This document shows, piece by piece, positions 49,622-59,709 of a stretch of DNA of 64,000 bases. The notes beneath the pieces are model-generated. The model was given only the letters and a program-made list of their open reading frames with translations, searched no databases and was not told the origin of the DNA. Within the stretch, counting starts at the first letter, position 1. Each line of letters starts with the position of its first letter. The stretch covers positions 744,001-808,000 of the forward strand of contig OZ239146.1 of assembly GCA_965194515.1 (NCBI GenBank). Direction: 5' to 3'. The stretch comes from Acidimicrobilacustris europaeus (GTDB lineage Bacteria; Actinomycetota; Acidimicrobiia; Acidimicrobiales; Acidimicrobilacustridaceae). The translations under genes were made by a program, and so were the position numbers.

Positions 49622-49625
<4 letters not shown>
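48615..49625 (-). CDS. meaB: Methylmalonyl-CoA mutase-associated GTPase MeaB
   Basis: A 336-residue G3E-type GTPase protecting and reloading methylmalonyl-CoA mutase with AdoCbl. Walker A is GPPGVGKST, then VDPSSRRTGGSILGDKTRM, VVVETIGVGQSE (Walker B region) and NKADGD. The start GTG at 49625 overlaps the mutase stop by 4 nt (GTGA), so it is translated directly after it. A longer frame upstream lies wholly inside the mutase gene and is ignored. Confidence 0.95.
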
Positions 49626-51766
<2,141 letters not shown>

Positions 51767-51772
51767 CCCATC

Positions 51773-51778
51773 AGACTA
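51773..51778 (-). promoter_or_regulatory. Putative leaderless promoter of mutB (TAGTCT with ATGACA)
   Basis: On the minus strand TAGTCT ends 6 nt before the mutB GTG. ATGACA, close to the consensus TTGACA, lies 18 nt upstream of it, giving the best promoter of this type in the window. Transcripts would begin at or beside the GTG. Confidence 0.55.
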
Positions 51779-51811
51779 AGAGGGAGGGCGCGCAGGTGTC
51801 ATGCTGGCGGG

Positions 51812-52525
51812 ATGGGTCCCACCCGCATCCCCGCCGAGAGCACCGAACTGCTCGCATTCGACGGTGTGAGTTTTGCGGTGGACGCCGATCGCGAGATCCT
51901 GCACGAGGTGAGCCTTTCGGTGGCTCCGGCAGCGGTTACCGTCCTCGCAGGGCCCTCAGGGGCGGGGAAATCGACGCTGTTGCGGCTCGGCAACCGTCTG
52001 GACATCCCATCGGCGGGCAGCGTTCGGTTCCGTGGTCAGGACAGCGCAGCGATTGACCCCCGTGAACTGCGCCGCCGAGTCGGAATGGTCTTCCAAAAGC
52101 CGGTCCCATTTGCGGGGTCGGTGCGGGAGAATCTCAAGGTTGGCGCTCCGCTTGCGGGTGACGAGGAACTGGCCCGAACGCTCGAACGGGTGGGGCTCGA
52201 GGCCTCGGTACTTGATCGCGTTGCTGATGACCTCTCTGGGGGTGAGGCACAGCGCATGTGCATCGCTCGGACCCTGCTCACGCAGCCAGAGGTGATCCTG
52301 ATGGATGAGCCCACCTCGGCGCTCGATCACGAGAATCGTCTCGGCATAGAACATCTTGCAAAAGAACTCGCTCAAGAGGGAATCGGCATCCTGTGGGTCA
52401 GCCATGACCTGTCGCAAGTACGCCGAATCGCCGACCATGCGGTGGTGCTAATCGATGGTCGCAACGCCTCGGCAGCGGAAACTGCCGCGTTTCTCGATCA
52501 GGGGATGTCGGAGGACAAATCGTGA
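51812..52525 (+). CDS. fetA: ABC transporter ATPase, FetA/YbbL-like
   Basis: A 237-residue ATPase: Walker A GPSGAGKST, Q-loop VFQKPVPF, signature LSGGEAQRM, Walker B VILMDEPTSALD, His switch SHD. The partner gene encoding a UPF0014 permease overlaps by 4 nt (GTGA), which identifies the FetAB (YbbLM) type, implicated in iron export and oxidative stress resistance in E. coli. Substrate here is not proven. Confidence 0.85.
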   Translation: MGPTRIPAESTELLAFDGVSFAVDADREILHEVSLSVAPAAVTVLAGPSGAGKSTLLRLGNRLDIPSAGSVRFRGQDSAAIDPRELRRRVGMVFQKPVPFAGSVRENLKVGAPLAGDEELARTLERVGLEASVLDRVADDLSGGEAQRMCIARTLLTQPEVILMDEPTSALDHENRLGIEHLAKELAQEGIGILWVSHDLSQVRRIADHAVVLIDGRNASAAETAAFLDQGMSEDKS

Positions 52526-53304
52526 ACGCAACCCAAATCGGATGGGCGGGATTGCTTGGGTCCTTTGTGCTGGTGGTGGTCGCCATTGCCCTTTCGTTCT
52601 CGCAGCGTCTTCAACTTTCTCGGTCAATGCTGTGGGCTTCAGCTCGCGCGGCAGTGCAATTGCTTCTGGTTGGTTTTGCGTTGCGGCTTGTGCTTGATCC
52701 CAACGCATCTGTGTGGTGGGCGTGGCTGTGGGTCGTGATCATGATCGGCTTTGCAGGCTTCACGATCCGCAGCAGGGCAAAGGAAGTTCCTGGAATCTTC
52801 GTTCTTGGGACTGTTTCCATGCTTGCCGTCGTGGTCGTGAGTCTCTCGGTCATTTTTGGCTTCCACATCTTTCCTATTGAGGGCCGAACAATCGTTCCGC
52901 TTGCGGGGATGATGATCGGGAACTCGATGACAGCCTGCGTGCTTGTGGGTCGGCGTATCGTCGACGAACTTTCAGAAAAGCGCGACGAGGTCGAGGCTCG
53001 CCTCGCGCTTGGTCAGTCCTGGCAAGACGCGTCTCGGCCCTATGTGCGCTCCGCCTTGAGAACCGCACTCGTGCCGCAGATTGAATCTACGAAAGCGGTT
53101 GGTCTTGTTTTCCTGCCCGGCGCAATGACTGGTCTTGTGCTCGCTGGTGTCGACGCAGTCGATGCCGTCACCGTGCAGCTTGCGATCATGTACCTGATCC
53201 TTGGCTCGGTCGCGACAAGCGTCACAGTGATCGGTCTTGGGCTCACCCGTCGGGTTTTCACTTCGGACCATCGCCTGCGTTCGATCGAGAGAGCGACTCA
53301 CTAA
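52522..53304 (+). CDS. fetB: UPF0014 permease, FetB/YbbM-like
   Basis: A 260-residue protein with about seven helices. The family blocks RAAVQLLLVGFALRLV and GRTIVPLAGMMIGNSMTA, and the later IESTKAVGLVFLPGAMTGLVLAG, are present. It forms the membrane part of the exporter with the preceding ATPase, to which it is translationally coupled. Confidence 0.9.
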   Translation: MNATQIGWAGLLGSFVLVVVAIALSFSQRLQLSRSMLWASARAAVQLLLVGFALRLVLDPNASVWWAWLWVVIMIGFAGFTIRSRAKEVPGIFVLGTVSMLAVVVVSLSVIFGFHIFPIEGRTIVPLAGMMIGNSMTACVLVGRRIVDELSEKRDEVEARLALGQSWQDASRPYVRSALRTALVPQIESTKAVGLVFLPGAMTGLVLAGVDAVDAVTVQLAIMYLILGSVATSVTVIGLGLTRRVFTSDHRLRSIERATH

Positions 53305-53374
53305 GGAATCGTGAATCCGATGTGAACTCTGCCATTGCGTTGTTCTTTGGGGTATCTCGGTGATCATTGACCGG

Positions 53375-53380
53375 TAGCCT
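53375..53380 (+). promoter_or_regulatory. Putative -10 box TAGCCT for the LpdA-like gene
   Basis: TAGCCT ends 7 nt before the ATG at 53388. The surrounding 12-mer GGTAGCCTCAGA is identical to that before the M24 gene at 14495. There is no ribosome site, so a leaderless message is likely. Confidence 0.5.
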
Positions 53381-53387
53381 CAGACCT

Positions 53388-54746
53388 ATGGCCAAGCGGT
53401 TCGTGATCATCGGCGGGGGACCAGCGGGAAATACAGCCGCCACGTACGCCGCTCGCTTCGGCGCTGAAGTCACGATGATCGAGAAAGATCTTGTGGGTGG
53501 CGCGGCGCATTTACGCGACTGCATTCCTTCGAAAGCCATGATCGCCACAGGCGGAGCACTCGGCACCATCAACGATGCCCAGCGCATGGGTCTGACAGAC
53601 GTCTCGGCCACACTGGATTTCGATGCGCTGCGTCATCGCATCGACACGATTGGTAAGCGCCTCGAACGGTCAACCACCTCGCTTCTCGAAAGTCAGGGTG
53701 TGACGCTCCTGAAGGGCACGGGTCGGCTGGTCGGTCCGCATCAGGTCATCGCTGAGACATCCGATGGTCCTCTTGAGATCGACGCTGATGTTGTTCTGAT
53801 TGCGACTGGCAGTCGTCCTCGAATTCCCGAGTGGGCTCACGTCGATGGCGATCGGATGCTTACGACACGCGACGCGTATCCGCCGTCCTCACTTCCAGAA
53901 CATTTGGTTGTGATTGGCTCAGGTGTCACCGGTGTTGAATTTGTTCATATGTTCAAGTCCTTCGGTAGTGAGGTCACACTCATTGTGAGTCGCCAACAGG
54001 TTCTTCCTCTGAAGGACCCTGAGGTTGCCGCTGCGCTTGAAGCGGACTTCCTCGCCCGTGGAGTACATCTGTTGAAGGGCGCAAAGGCGCTCAGCGGAAC
54101 AGTGGGCGCTGACGGCGTCACAATCGAGTGCACTGACGGTCGAGTGGTTCATGGATCGCACGCGCTTCTGGCGATTGGTTCGATCCCGAATACAGACAAT
54201 CTCGGATTAAGCGATGTAGGCATCGAATTAATTGATGGCTATGTGAAGATCAATCACAATTGCCAAAGTTCGCTGCAACATGTGTATGCGGCCGGCGATG
54301 TTTCGGGGAAACTTCCGTTGTCTTCGGTTGCGGCGCTTCAGGGCCGCAAAATCGCTGAACACGCGATGGGTCTTCACGTAGGCCCGCATCGCCATATTGA
54401 TTATGAAAAAGCTGCGTCGGCGATTTTCACCGAACCTGAAATTGCCGATGTTGGGTTAGCGGAAGCCGACGCGTTCGCAATGGGCCGCAAGATCCGTGTA
54501 ACAAAGGTGCCGTTCTCAGCAAATGCAAAGGCACTTATCGAGGACGATTCACGCGGATTCGTGAAGATCGTTTCCGATCCCGCCACCGGCGTTGTTCTCG
54601 GTGGCTCGATTGTTGGTCGCCATGCTGCAGAACTGATTGCCGTGCTTGCCCTCGCTGTGAGCGCAGGACTACGCGTCAACGACCTTCATGAGTCGCTTTT
54701 TGTTCACCCATCGATGGCCGAGGCATTGTCTGATGCAGCAGAGTGA
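53388..54746 (+). CDS. lpdA: LpdA-like FAD pyridine-nucleotide oxidoreductase without a redox disulfide
   Basis: A 452-residue relative of lipoamide dehydrogenase: FAD motif IIGGGPAGNTAATYAARFGA, NAD motif VIGSGVTGVEFVHMF, second FAD motif VYAAGDVSG, and the C-terminal VHPSMAEAL. The redox site reads GGAAHLRDCIPSK, with Ala40 where the first cysteine should be and only Cys45 left. Mycobacterial LpdA (Rv3303c) has the same type of loss and acts as an NAD(P)H quinone reductase, so this is probably a quinone reductase and not an E3. The RDD gene overlaps its end by 14 nt. Confidence 0.85.
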   Translation: MAKRFVIIGGGPAGNTAATYAARFGAEVTMIEKDLVGGAAHLRDCIPSKAMIATGGALGTINDAQRMGLTDVSATLDFDALRHRIDTIGKRLERSTTSLLESQGVTLLKGTGRLVGPHQVIAETSDGPLEIDADVVLIATGSRPRIPEWAHVDGDRMLTTRDAYPPSSLPEHLVVIGSGVTGVEFVHMFKSFGSEVTLIVSRQQVLPLKDPEVAAALEADFLARGVHLLKGAKALSGTVGADGVTIECTDGRVVHGSHALLAIGSIPNTDNLGLSDVGIELIDGYVKINHNCQSSLQHVYAAGDVSGKLPLSSVAALQGRKIAEHAMGLHVGPHRHIDYEKAASAIFTEPEIADVGLAEADAFAMGRKIRVTKVPFSANAKALIEDDSRGFVKIVSDPATGVVLGGSIVGRHAAELIAVLALAVSAGLRVNDLHESLFVHPSMAEALSDAAE

Positions 54747-55251
54747 GCAGACCGATCCAATCGGTACTCCTCGAAAAGTTCCGACGGCAAAAGATTTCCC
54801 CGCTTCCGGCCCGTTCAGCCTCGCTGCGCCCGGTCCGCGCTTTGGAGCTCGAGCGCTCGATCTCGCAGTCATCGCGTTGCCTGTACTGATGGTCGTCGCT
54901 CTGACCGCGAAAACTATCGATGGTCAGTTGCAGTTTGATGTTCCCAGTTGGCTGGTCCCTGCAGCCCTGGCGTTTGGGGTTGCGTACGACTTCTTGTTCA
55001 CCTTCCTTGCACAGCGCACGCTGGGCAAGATGGTGTTTGGATTGCGAGTAGTCCGGTACGTCGATGGCGGTCGGCCAACGGCATCTCAAAGTGGACTACG
55101 AGCGCTGTTGCCATGGTCGCCGTTGGCGCTCCCACTTGGCCCTTTCGGGTTCGCTGCGGTGTTGGGGGTCTTCGGAACTGGCATTGGCGGCGAACTGCAT
55201 CGGGGTTGGCCCGACACTGTTGGTGGGACGCTCGTAATCTCCACCCGTTAG
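54733..55251 (+). CDS. RDD family membrane protein
   Basis: A 172-residue protein with three or four helices. GPRFGARALDLAVIALP contains the Arg and Asp residues that define the RDD family, and QRTLGKMVFGLRVV is its second signature. RDD proteins have been linked to ion or osmolyte transport in a few cases, but most are uncharacterised. It starts 14 nt inside the end of the LpdA-like gene, so the two are probably co-expressed. Confidence 0.8.
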   Translation: MQQSEQTDPIGTPRKVPTAKDFPASGPFSLAAPGPRFGARALDLAVIALPVLMVVALTAKTIDGQLQFDVPSWLVPAALAFGVAYDFLFTFLAQRTLGKMVFGLRVVRYVDGGRPTASQSGLRALLPWSPLALPLGPFGFAAVLGVFGTGIGGELHRGWPDTVGGTLVISTR

Positions 55252-55317
55252 TCGTTCTAGCGGCCTACCCTCAGGGGTCTACGAGCCCTTTGGGCATCGC
55301 TGATTCTGGGGGAACAG

Positions 55318-56370
55318 ATGTCATCGCGGGTGTATCGAGTGGTGCAATGGACGACGGGCAACGTCGGCCAACGTTCAGTGATCGCTGCCGCAGCGAATCC
55401 TGAACTGGAGATTGTCGGTTGTTATGCCTGGGGACCAGACAAGGTCGGGCGCGACGTCGGTGAATTGTGCGGCATTGATCCCATCGGTGTGCTTGCAACA
55501 AACGACATCGATGCGTTGTTGGCGCTGAAGCCCGACTGTGTCATCTACAACCCGAAATGGCCTGACGTCGACCATATGGTGCGCATTCTGGAAAGCGGCA
55601 TCAACATCACTGCCACTGCTGGGTTCATTACTGGCCATGCGCTGGGTGCGGATCGTCAACGAATTGTCGATGCATGCAACCATGGCAACAGTTCGATCTT
55701 TGGTTCCGGAATGAACCCCGGCATGGCCAATCTTCTCGGAATTGTTTCGGCGGGTGTCTGCGATCGGATCGATTCGATTCGCATGCTCGAGTCGGTTGAT
55801 TCCACTGGCTACGACTCCGGCGATACCGAGAAATCGGTTGGCTACGGATTACTTCCCGACGACCCAAACCTGTCGGCAATGACCAAACAGGGGACTGCAG
55901 TCTTCGGTGATGCGGTCTATCTGATGGGTCAGGCGCTCGGCATCGAGTTCGACGAGGTCCGTTGCGAGACCGAGTACGCGATCACGACGGAGTTCCTTGA
56001 TCTCGACTCATGGTCGATCGATGCAGGGTGCGTCGCAGGAGTTTCCGCAAGTTGGCAGGGCTGGGTCGGCGACCGCAAAGTGGTGTCGTGTGATGTGCGT
56101 TGGCGTAAGGGTCGAACGCTTGAACCGGACTGGAAGGTTGAGCACGGCTACATCGTCGAGATCGATGGCATGCCGTCGGTGCGCACGAAGCTTGAAGTAT
56201 TTCCACCGAAGGATTTCAAGGCGAAATCATTCAGCGACTACATGGTTCTGGGAATGGTGATGACATCGCTGCCTGCCGTAGATGCAGTCGCGTCGGTATG
56301 CGAGGCAAAGCCCGGCATCGTCACCTATCTCGATCTTCCGTTGCCCTCACCCAGTGGTTGGGTGCGGTAG
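55318..56370 (+). CDS. DapB-fold NAD(P)-dependent dehydrogenase (amine dehydrogenase/2,4-diaminopentanoate dehydrogenase-like)
   Basis: A 350-residue protein. VVQWTTGNVGQRSVIAAAAN is a Rossmann motif of the dihydrodipicolinate reductase-like N-terminal domain, followed by ELVGCYAW-type and VIYNPKWPDVDHMVRILESG segments. It matches a large actinobacterial family annotated as amine dehydrogenase-like or diaminopentanoate dehydrogenase-like, many without known substrate. The ATG has GGGGGA upstream. It is the last gene before the right-hand glycan island. Confidence 0.75.
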   Translation: MSSRVYRVVQWTTGNVGQRSVIAAAANPELEIVGCYAWGPDKVGRDVGELCGIDPIGVLATNDIDALLALKPDCVIYNPKWPDVDHMVRILESGINITATAGFITGHALGADRQRIVDACNHGNSSIFGSGMNPGMANLLGIVSAGVCDRIDSIRMLESVDSTGYDSGDTEKSVGYGLLPDDPNLSAMTKQGTAVFGDAVYLMGQALGIEFDEVRCETEYAITTEFLDLDSWSIDAGCVAGVSASWQGWVGDRKVVSCDVRWRKGRTLEPDWKVEHGYIVEIDGMPSVRTKLEVFPPKDFKAKSFSDYMVLGMVMTSLPAVDAVASVCEAKPGIVTYLDLPLPSPSGWVR

Positions 56371-56376
56371 CGATCG

Positions 56377-56412
56377 ACTACTCGATCACCACAACGACAT
56401 CGCTGCAGCCGA
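56377..56412 (+). repeat. Left copy of island-flanking direct repeat (remnant of a biotin-carboxylase 3' end)
   Basis: This 36-bp stretch matches 63044-63079 at 32 of 36 positions in the same orientation, including an unbroken 16-bp block ACTACTCGATCACCAC and a 10-bp block ACGACATCGC. On the minus strand it still reads Asp-Val-Val-Val-Val-Ile-Glu-stop, as at the end of the carboxylase gene at 63045, but homology fades beyond. It lies 6 nt after the DapB-like gene, at the left edge of the 6.6-kb glycan cassette. Confidence 0.8.
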
Positions 56413-56516
56413 ACCTGTCCTCGCAGGGTCCTGAAAGCGACTAGTTATCAACAACCGAGGGACAACTGCTAACTTGACCGAGCGGATAGAAGTTGTGCGG
56501 ACATAGGAAGATGCGT

Positions 56517-57884
56517 ATGAGTGATCGAAGATCGGACTTTCCGAGGTACGTTGGTTCTGTCGACGATTGGGAGCCTGTAATCCGGGGATGGGTATTCGAC
56601 GAAAGTGATCCGACACGTCAATGTGCAATCTCAATTTTTGTTGATGATTTCGAAGTAGCTCAAACAACCGCTGACGTGCCCCGTAGCGATGTCAAACAGT
56701 CCGGATTGACATCGCTAAATTGTGGATTCGTATTCGACGTGTCGGGATTTCTGAGCGACATTCACGTCATAAGAATCGTCGATACTGATTCGGAGATTGA
56801 GATCTTCGCCGGTGATGTACGGGCGCCGGGGTCTCCGCTTGTCCCAATGATGCATCAAGGCCGTATCGGTGCTTCTTCGATCCGAGGACAGATCGGGGAT
56901 GAGCATCGGCTTGAAAGACGGGTGCGCGAATCACGGTCACTCGCGATTATTTCTACCTATCGGCCAGCTGGATCTCCGACGACTTCAATAGAGAATCTGG
57001 TCGAATCCTTCACCACTGAGTCGGTTCCTGTTGTCTTGGTGGACACATCACCCATTGAGCCATCGAGCTCGATTGGCTCAGATTTGCTCTATTGGCGTTC
57101 GAACTATGGGTGGGACTTCGCCTCTTGGTTTGCGGCAATTGAGACACTGAACCATCTGCTGCCAGATGTCGACCGTCTCTACCTTGTCAATGATTCGTGT
57201 GCCGGGCCATTCCATGGGCTTTCTCAACTGCTCGATCGAGGATGGGGACTGGGCACCGACATGTGGTCGATCACTGACTCCTGGCAGGTCGCCTTTCACC
57301 TTCAGTCGTACTTCCTTGCTTTCGGGCGCAGAGCAATCGAGTCTGGGGTGCTCCGTGACTTCATCGATGCCTACCGGTATCCGCTCCTCAAGAAGCACAT
57401 CATCGCGTTCGGGGAAATAGCTCTCACTCGACATTTCTTGACGCGTGGATTCTCTGCGTCGGCTGTCTTTAGTTACAACTCATTGGTTTCTAAATTTCAT
57501 GATGACTTCGAGAAGCGTCTCGAAGTCATCATGACTGATCCTGTGGTCGTTTCCGCTAGAAGATGGAATCCCAATTACCTACCTCCCGACGCCCGATCAC
57601 TGTTGAAGCGACTGAGTACGATCCGGTCGGGGAAAGCCCTGAATCCCAGTCATGAATTTTGGGAGGAATTGGTTGATTCCGGATCCCCATTCCTTAAGCG
57701 CGAACTCCTCGTGGACGATCCAGCTGGGGTGGCTGATGCCCTTGGCATAGGTCGCTTTCTTGCCCGTATAAACGATGTCGATTCGGTGTCGGCCCTTGCT
57801 GATGATCTGCGGAATCGGCAGGTTCGTCGTTGGATACCGATTGATCCGATCGAGTCAAGTGAGGTTCGGGCCGAAAATGTTTAA
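56517..57884 (+). CDS. RgpF-like rhamnan synthesis protein with N-terminal beta domain
   Basis: A 455-residue protein. The C-terminal part carries the RgpF family pattern: WRSNYGWDFASWFAAIE, DRLYLVNDSCAGPFHGL, SYFLAFGRRAIESG. RgpF takes part in assembling rhamnose-glucose polysaccharides. The first about 100 residues (VIRGWVFDESDPTRQ ... ISIFVDD ... VPRSDV ... CGFVFDV) look like a beta domain reminiscent of the repeats in the 28043 and 31584 proteins. I start at the ATG at 56517, 6 nt after GGAAG. Three long inverted repeats lie within its coding sequence. It overlaps the next gene by 8 nt. Confidence 0.75.
   Translation: MSDRRSDFPRYVGSVDDWEPVIRGWVFDESDPTRQCAISIFVDDFEVAQTTADVPRSDVKQSGLTSLNCGFVFDVSGFLSDIHVIRIVDTDSEIEIFAGDVRAPGSPLVPMMHQGRIGASSIRGQIGDEHRLERRVRESRSLAIISTYRPAGSPTTSIENLVESFTTESVPVVLVDTSPIEPSSSIGSDLLYWRSNYGWDFASWFAAIETLNHLLPDVDRLYLVNDSCAGPFHGLSQLLDRGWGLGTDMWSITDSWQVAFHLQSYFLAFGRRAIESGVLRDFIDAYRYPLLKKHIIAFGEIALTRHFLTRGFSASAVFSYNSLVSKFHDDFEKRLEVIMTDPVVVSARRWNPNYLPPDARSLLKRLSTIRSGKALNPSHEFWEELVDSGSPFLKRELLVDDPAGVADALGIGRFLARINDVDSVSALADDLRNRQVRRWIPIDPIESSEVRAENV
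56684..56717 (+). repeat. Perfect 12-bp inverted repeat inside the RgpF-like gene
   Basis: TAGCGATGTCAA and TTGACATCGCTA flank a 10-nt loop. It is within coding sequence and keeps the frame open. Confidence 0.8.
57056..57080 (+). repeat. 12-bp inverted repeat with one bulged base, no loop
   Basis: TGAGCCATCGAG is followed directly by CTCGATTGGCTCA, its inverted copy with one extra T. It lies within the RgpF-like coding sequence. Confidence 0.7.
57497..57534 (+). repeat. Perfect 17-bp inverted repeat with 4-nt loop in the RgpF-like gene
   Basis: TCATGATGACTTCGAGA and TCTCGAAGTCATCATGA are exact inverted copies around AGCG. In mRNA this would make a very stable hairpin in the middle of a reading frame. 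A stem this long is far beyond chance in 64 kb. Confidence 0.9.
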
Positions 57885-58752
57885 TCGATTCAGGTTGAGA
57901 TCGGGCAAGAACGGTGATACCGATCAACGAGGCCGGACAGACTTAAAGGCTCTAACGGTGAAGCAGGTGCCAGGCGCTAATGACTGGAACGACGACGGTG
58001 TCGTGCTCTTACCGAACTTCATGCCGGAAGACTTGCTTCGGAAATATGAACAGTGCTGGCTCGCTTCAAACGGATCGGGGACAGTGGATGATTTCGAGGT
58101 GGTCCGCCCGATGGGGTGGGATTACTGCACGCCCTATCGTGAGCACACCGAGATCCTCGACCTGTTGACATGGGGACCACTTCAGGAACAGATGCAAACA
58201 TTGGTTGGAGAGCCCGTCGGGACTCATCTAAACCTCACTGGATGGAAGACCACGACACGCGCTTGGCACCAGGACTCGTACCTCAACCCGGTGCATGTTG
58301 GGGACTATTACATCGCAGCTTGGATCGCTCTCGAAACAGTTAACCCAGACTCGGGGCCGTTTCAGTACGTTCCAGGGTCTCATCGGTGGCCGCAAGTTAC
58401 GCAGGAAAAAATAATGAATGCGCTCAAACCGGAGGAGCGGAACCACTCGTGGCCCACGGCGTCCGAGCGGATCCTCACTCCGCTCTTTACTAAGGAGATA
58501 GAACGACGGGGAGCGACGGTGCGCAGTTATCTCCCGAACCGCGGTGATGTCCTTCTGTGGCACGGTCGACTGCTACATCAGGGTTCTATGGCGAAAGATC
58601 CAACGCTTCTTCGCCGCTCACTTATCGCCCACTTCTCGGGGATTAACCATCGTTCCGATATGCCTCCGGCCGAGCAGTACGGTCAAGGTTGGTACTTTCC
58701 TGTGGATGACGGCTCGCGCACGATTCAATCGCCTCAGAAGGACATCTCGTGA
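57877..58752 (+). CDS. Phytanoyl-CoA dioxygenase (PhyH) family protein
   Basis: A 291-residue Fe(II)/2-oxoglutarate oxygenase-like protein. The iron ligands fit His and Asp in AWHQDSYLN and the distal His in LLWHGRLLHQG, with a nearby Arg pair (LLRRSL) that could bind 2-oxoglutarate. GPFQYVPGSHRWPQ is a strong PhyH signature. Within a glycan cassette it may hydroxylate a sugar or lipid component; the substrate is unknown. The ATG at 57877 overlaps the RgpF-like stop; the GTG of the methyltransferase overlaps its own stop. Confidence 0.85.
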   Translation: MFNRFRLRSGKNGDTDQRGRTDLKALTVKQVPGANDWNDDGVVLLPNFMPEDLLRKYEQCWLASNGSGTVDDFEVVRPMGWDYCTPYREHTEILDLLTWGPLQEQMQTLVGEPVGTHLNLTGWKTTTRAWHQDSYLNPVHVGDYYIAAWIALETVNPDSGPFQYVPGSHRWPQVTQEKIMNALKPEERNHSWPTASERILTPLFTKEIERRGATVRSYLPNRGDVLLWHGRLLHQGSMAKDPTLLRRSLIAHFSGINHRSDMPPAEQYGQGWYFPVDDGSRTIQSPQKDIS

Positions 58753-59345
58753 GACCGTTTAAGGGCAGGAAACAAGACCTGCAACTGCTCAATGTCGGCT
58801 GTGGAACTCACTATGCGGACGGGTGGTTGAATGTTGATGTTTGGGAGAACTACGAGACTCGGCCAGATCTGGTCGTAGCCGCAAACGAGCCATATCCATT
58901 TGCCGATGGAACGTTCGACGCAATCTTCCTCGGTCATGTGGTCGAACATCTGGATTGGCACTTCGTCAGAACGTTCCTTGCTGACATGGAGCGTATTGCG
59001 AAGCCCGGTAGCCCAATTCTCATCGTGGCTCCCGATGTCTATCGCACAATCGACATGTGGAGAGATGGTGGTGCTCCTTGGGAATTAGTGCAGTCGGTAT
59101 TGGAGCATCAGGACATTAAGTCCGACAATGTCAAGTGGGCGGAGTTCTGGGACGGAGCGACCCACCACTGGAACTGTCATGAGCGAAGGGTGGTTGAGGT
59201 GCTCGAGTCGATTGGTGCAAAGCAGATTGAGGTTGTCTCCGAAACTATTCCCGACGGTGATGGTTTCAAAGATCCTCACTCATCCATCGTCTGGCCAGTT
59301 GTTGGTAAAGCCCAATGGCAGTGCGCTGTGCGTTTTGTCGCCTGA
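58749..59345 (+). CDS. Class I SAM-dependent methyltransferase
   Basis: A 198-residue methyltransferase with NVGCGTHYADGWLNVDVW (motif I and following strand), YPFADGTFDAIFLGHVVEHLD and MERIAKPGSPILIVAPD. Proteins of this shape are common in surface polysaccharide loci. Start GTG overlaps the PhyH stop (GTGA), so RgpF-like, PhyH and this gene form one tightly coupled operon, suggesting successive steps on one glycan. Confidence 0.82.
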   Translation: MRPFKGRKQDLQLLNVGCGTHYADGWLNVDVWENYETRPDLVVAANEPYPFADGTFDAIFLGHVVEHLDWHFVRTFLADMERIAKPGSPILIVAPDVYRTIDMWRDGGAPWELVQSVLEHQDIKSDNVKWAEFWDGATHHWNCHERRVVEVLESIGAKQIEVVSETIPDGDGFKDPHSSIVWPVVGKAQWQCAVRFVA

Positions 59346-59687
59346 GGAGAGAGCACAAATCGATCACAGGGTTAAGTGGTCGATCCGCATTCCTGTCGGC
59401 ACCGATAGTCGGATGTCGACAGTCCCGTTCTTTGATGGATCCAGCTTGATCCGCGTTGTGGATGTGAAGTCTGAGACAGAGTTCTTTGTAGATCCGAGAA
59501 ACCTATAGGGGTGAATACTGATCCTTAGCGCTCGGAGGGATGTGGTGGAACTGGAATCAGTTCTTGTCGAAATTGGCGACGAGTCAGCACTGGACGAGTC
59601 CATCGCTTATAACAGGTTGATGGCTTTTATCGCTAGGTGCCGCGCAGAAGATTCTTCGGATCCTGCGATAGCGGGGTGCAAAACTTC
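59346..59687 (+). other. 342-bp gap in the island with coding-like remnants
   Basis: No full gene fits here. One plus-strand frame (about 59334-59508) reads WSIRIPVGTDSRMSTVPFFD and DVKSETEFFVDPRNL before stopping, without a credible start. A second begins near 59545. Both have codon-like composition. The stretch may hold the ends of a gene broken by rearrangement where the plus- and minus-strand halves of the island meet. Confidence 0.4.
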
Positions 59688-59709
59688 CTACAAAGCCTCA
59701 TTCTCATAG
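59545..59709 (+). CDS. Possible 54-residue protein
   Basis: A GTG start with GGAGG 6 nt upstream opens a short acidic helical frame (ESVLVEIGDESALDESIAYN, then LMAFIARCRAEDSS). No homologue is recognised. Its last 22 bases overlap the convergent GT gene. It could be a small protein or a gene remnant. Confidence 0.35.
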   Translation: MELESVLVEIGDESALDESIAYNRLMAFIARCRAEDSSDPAIAGCKTSYKASFS

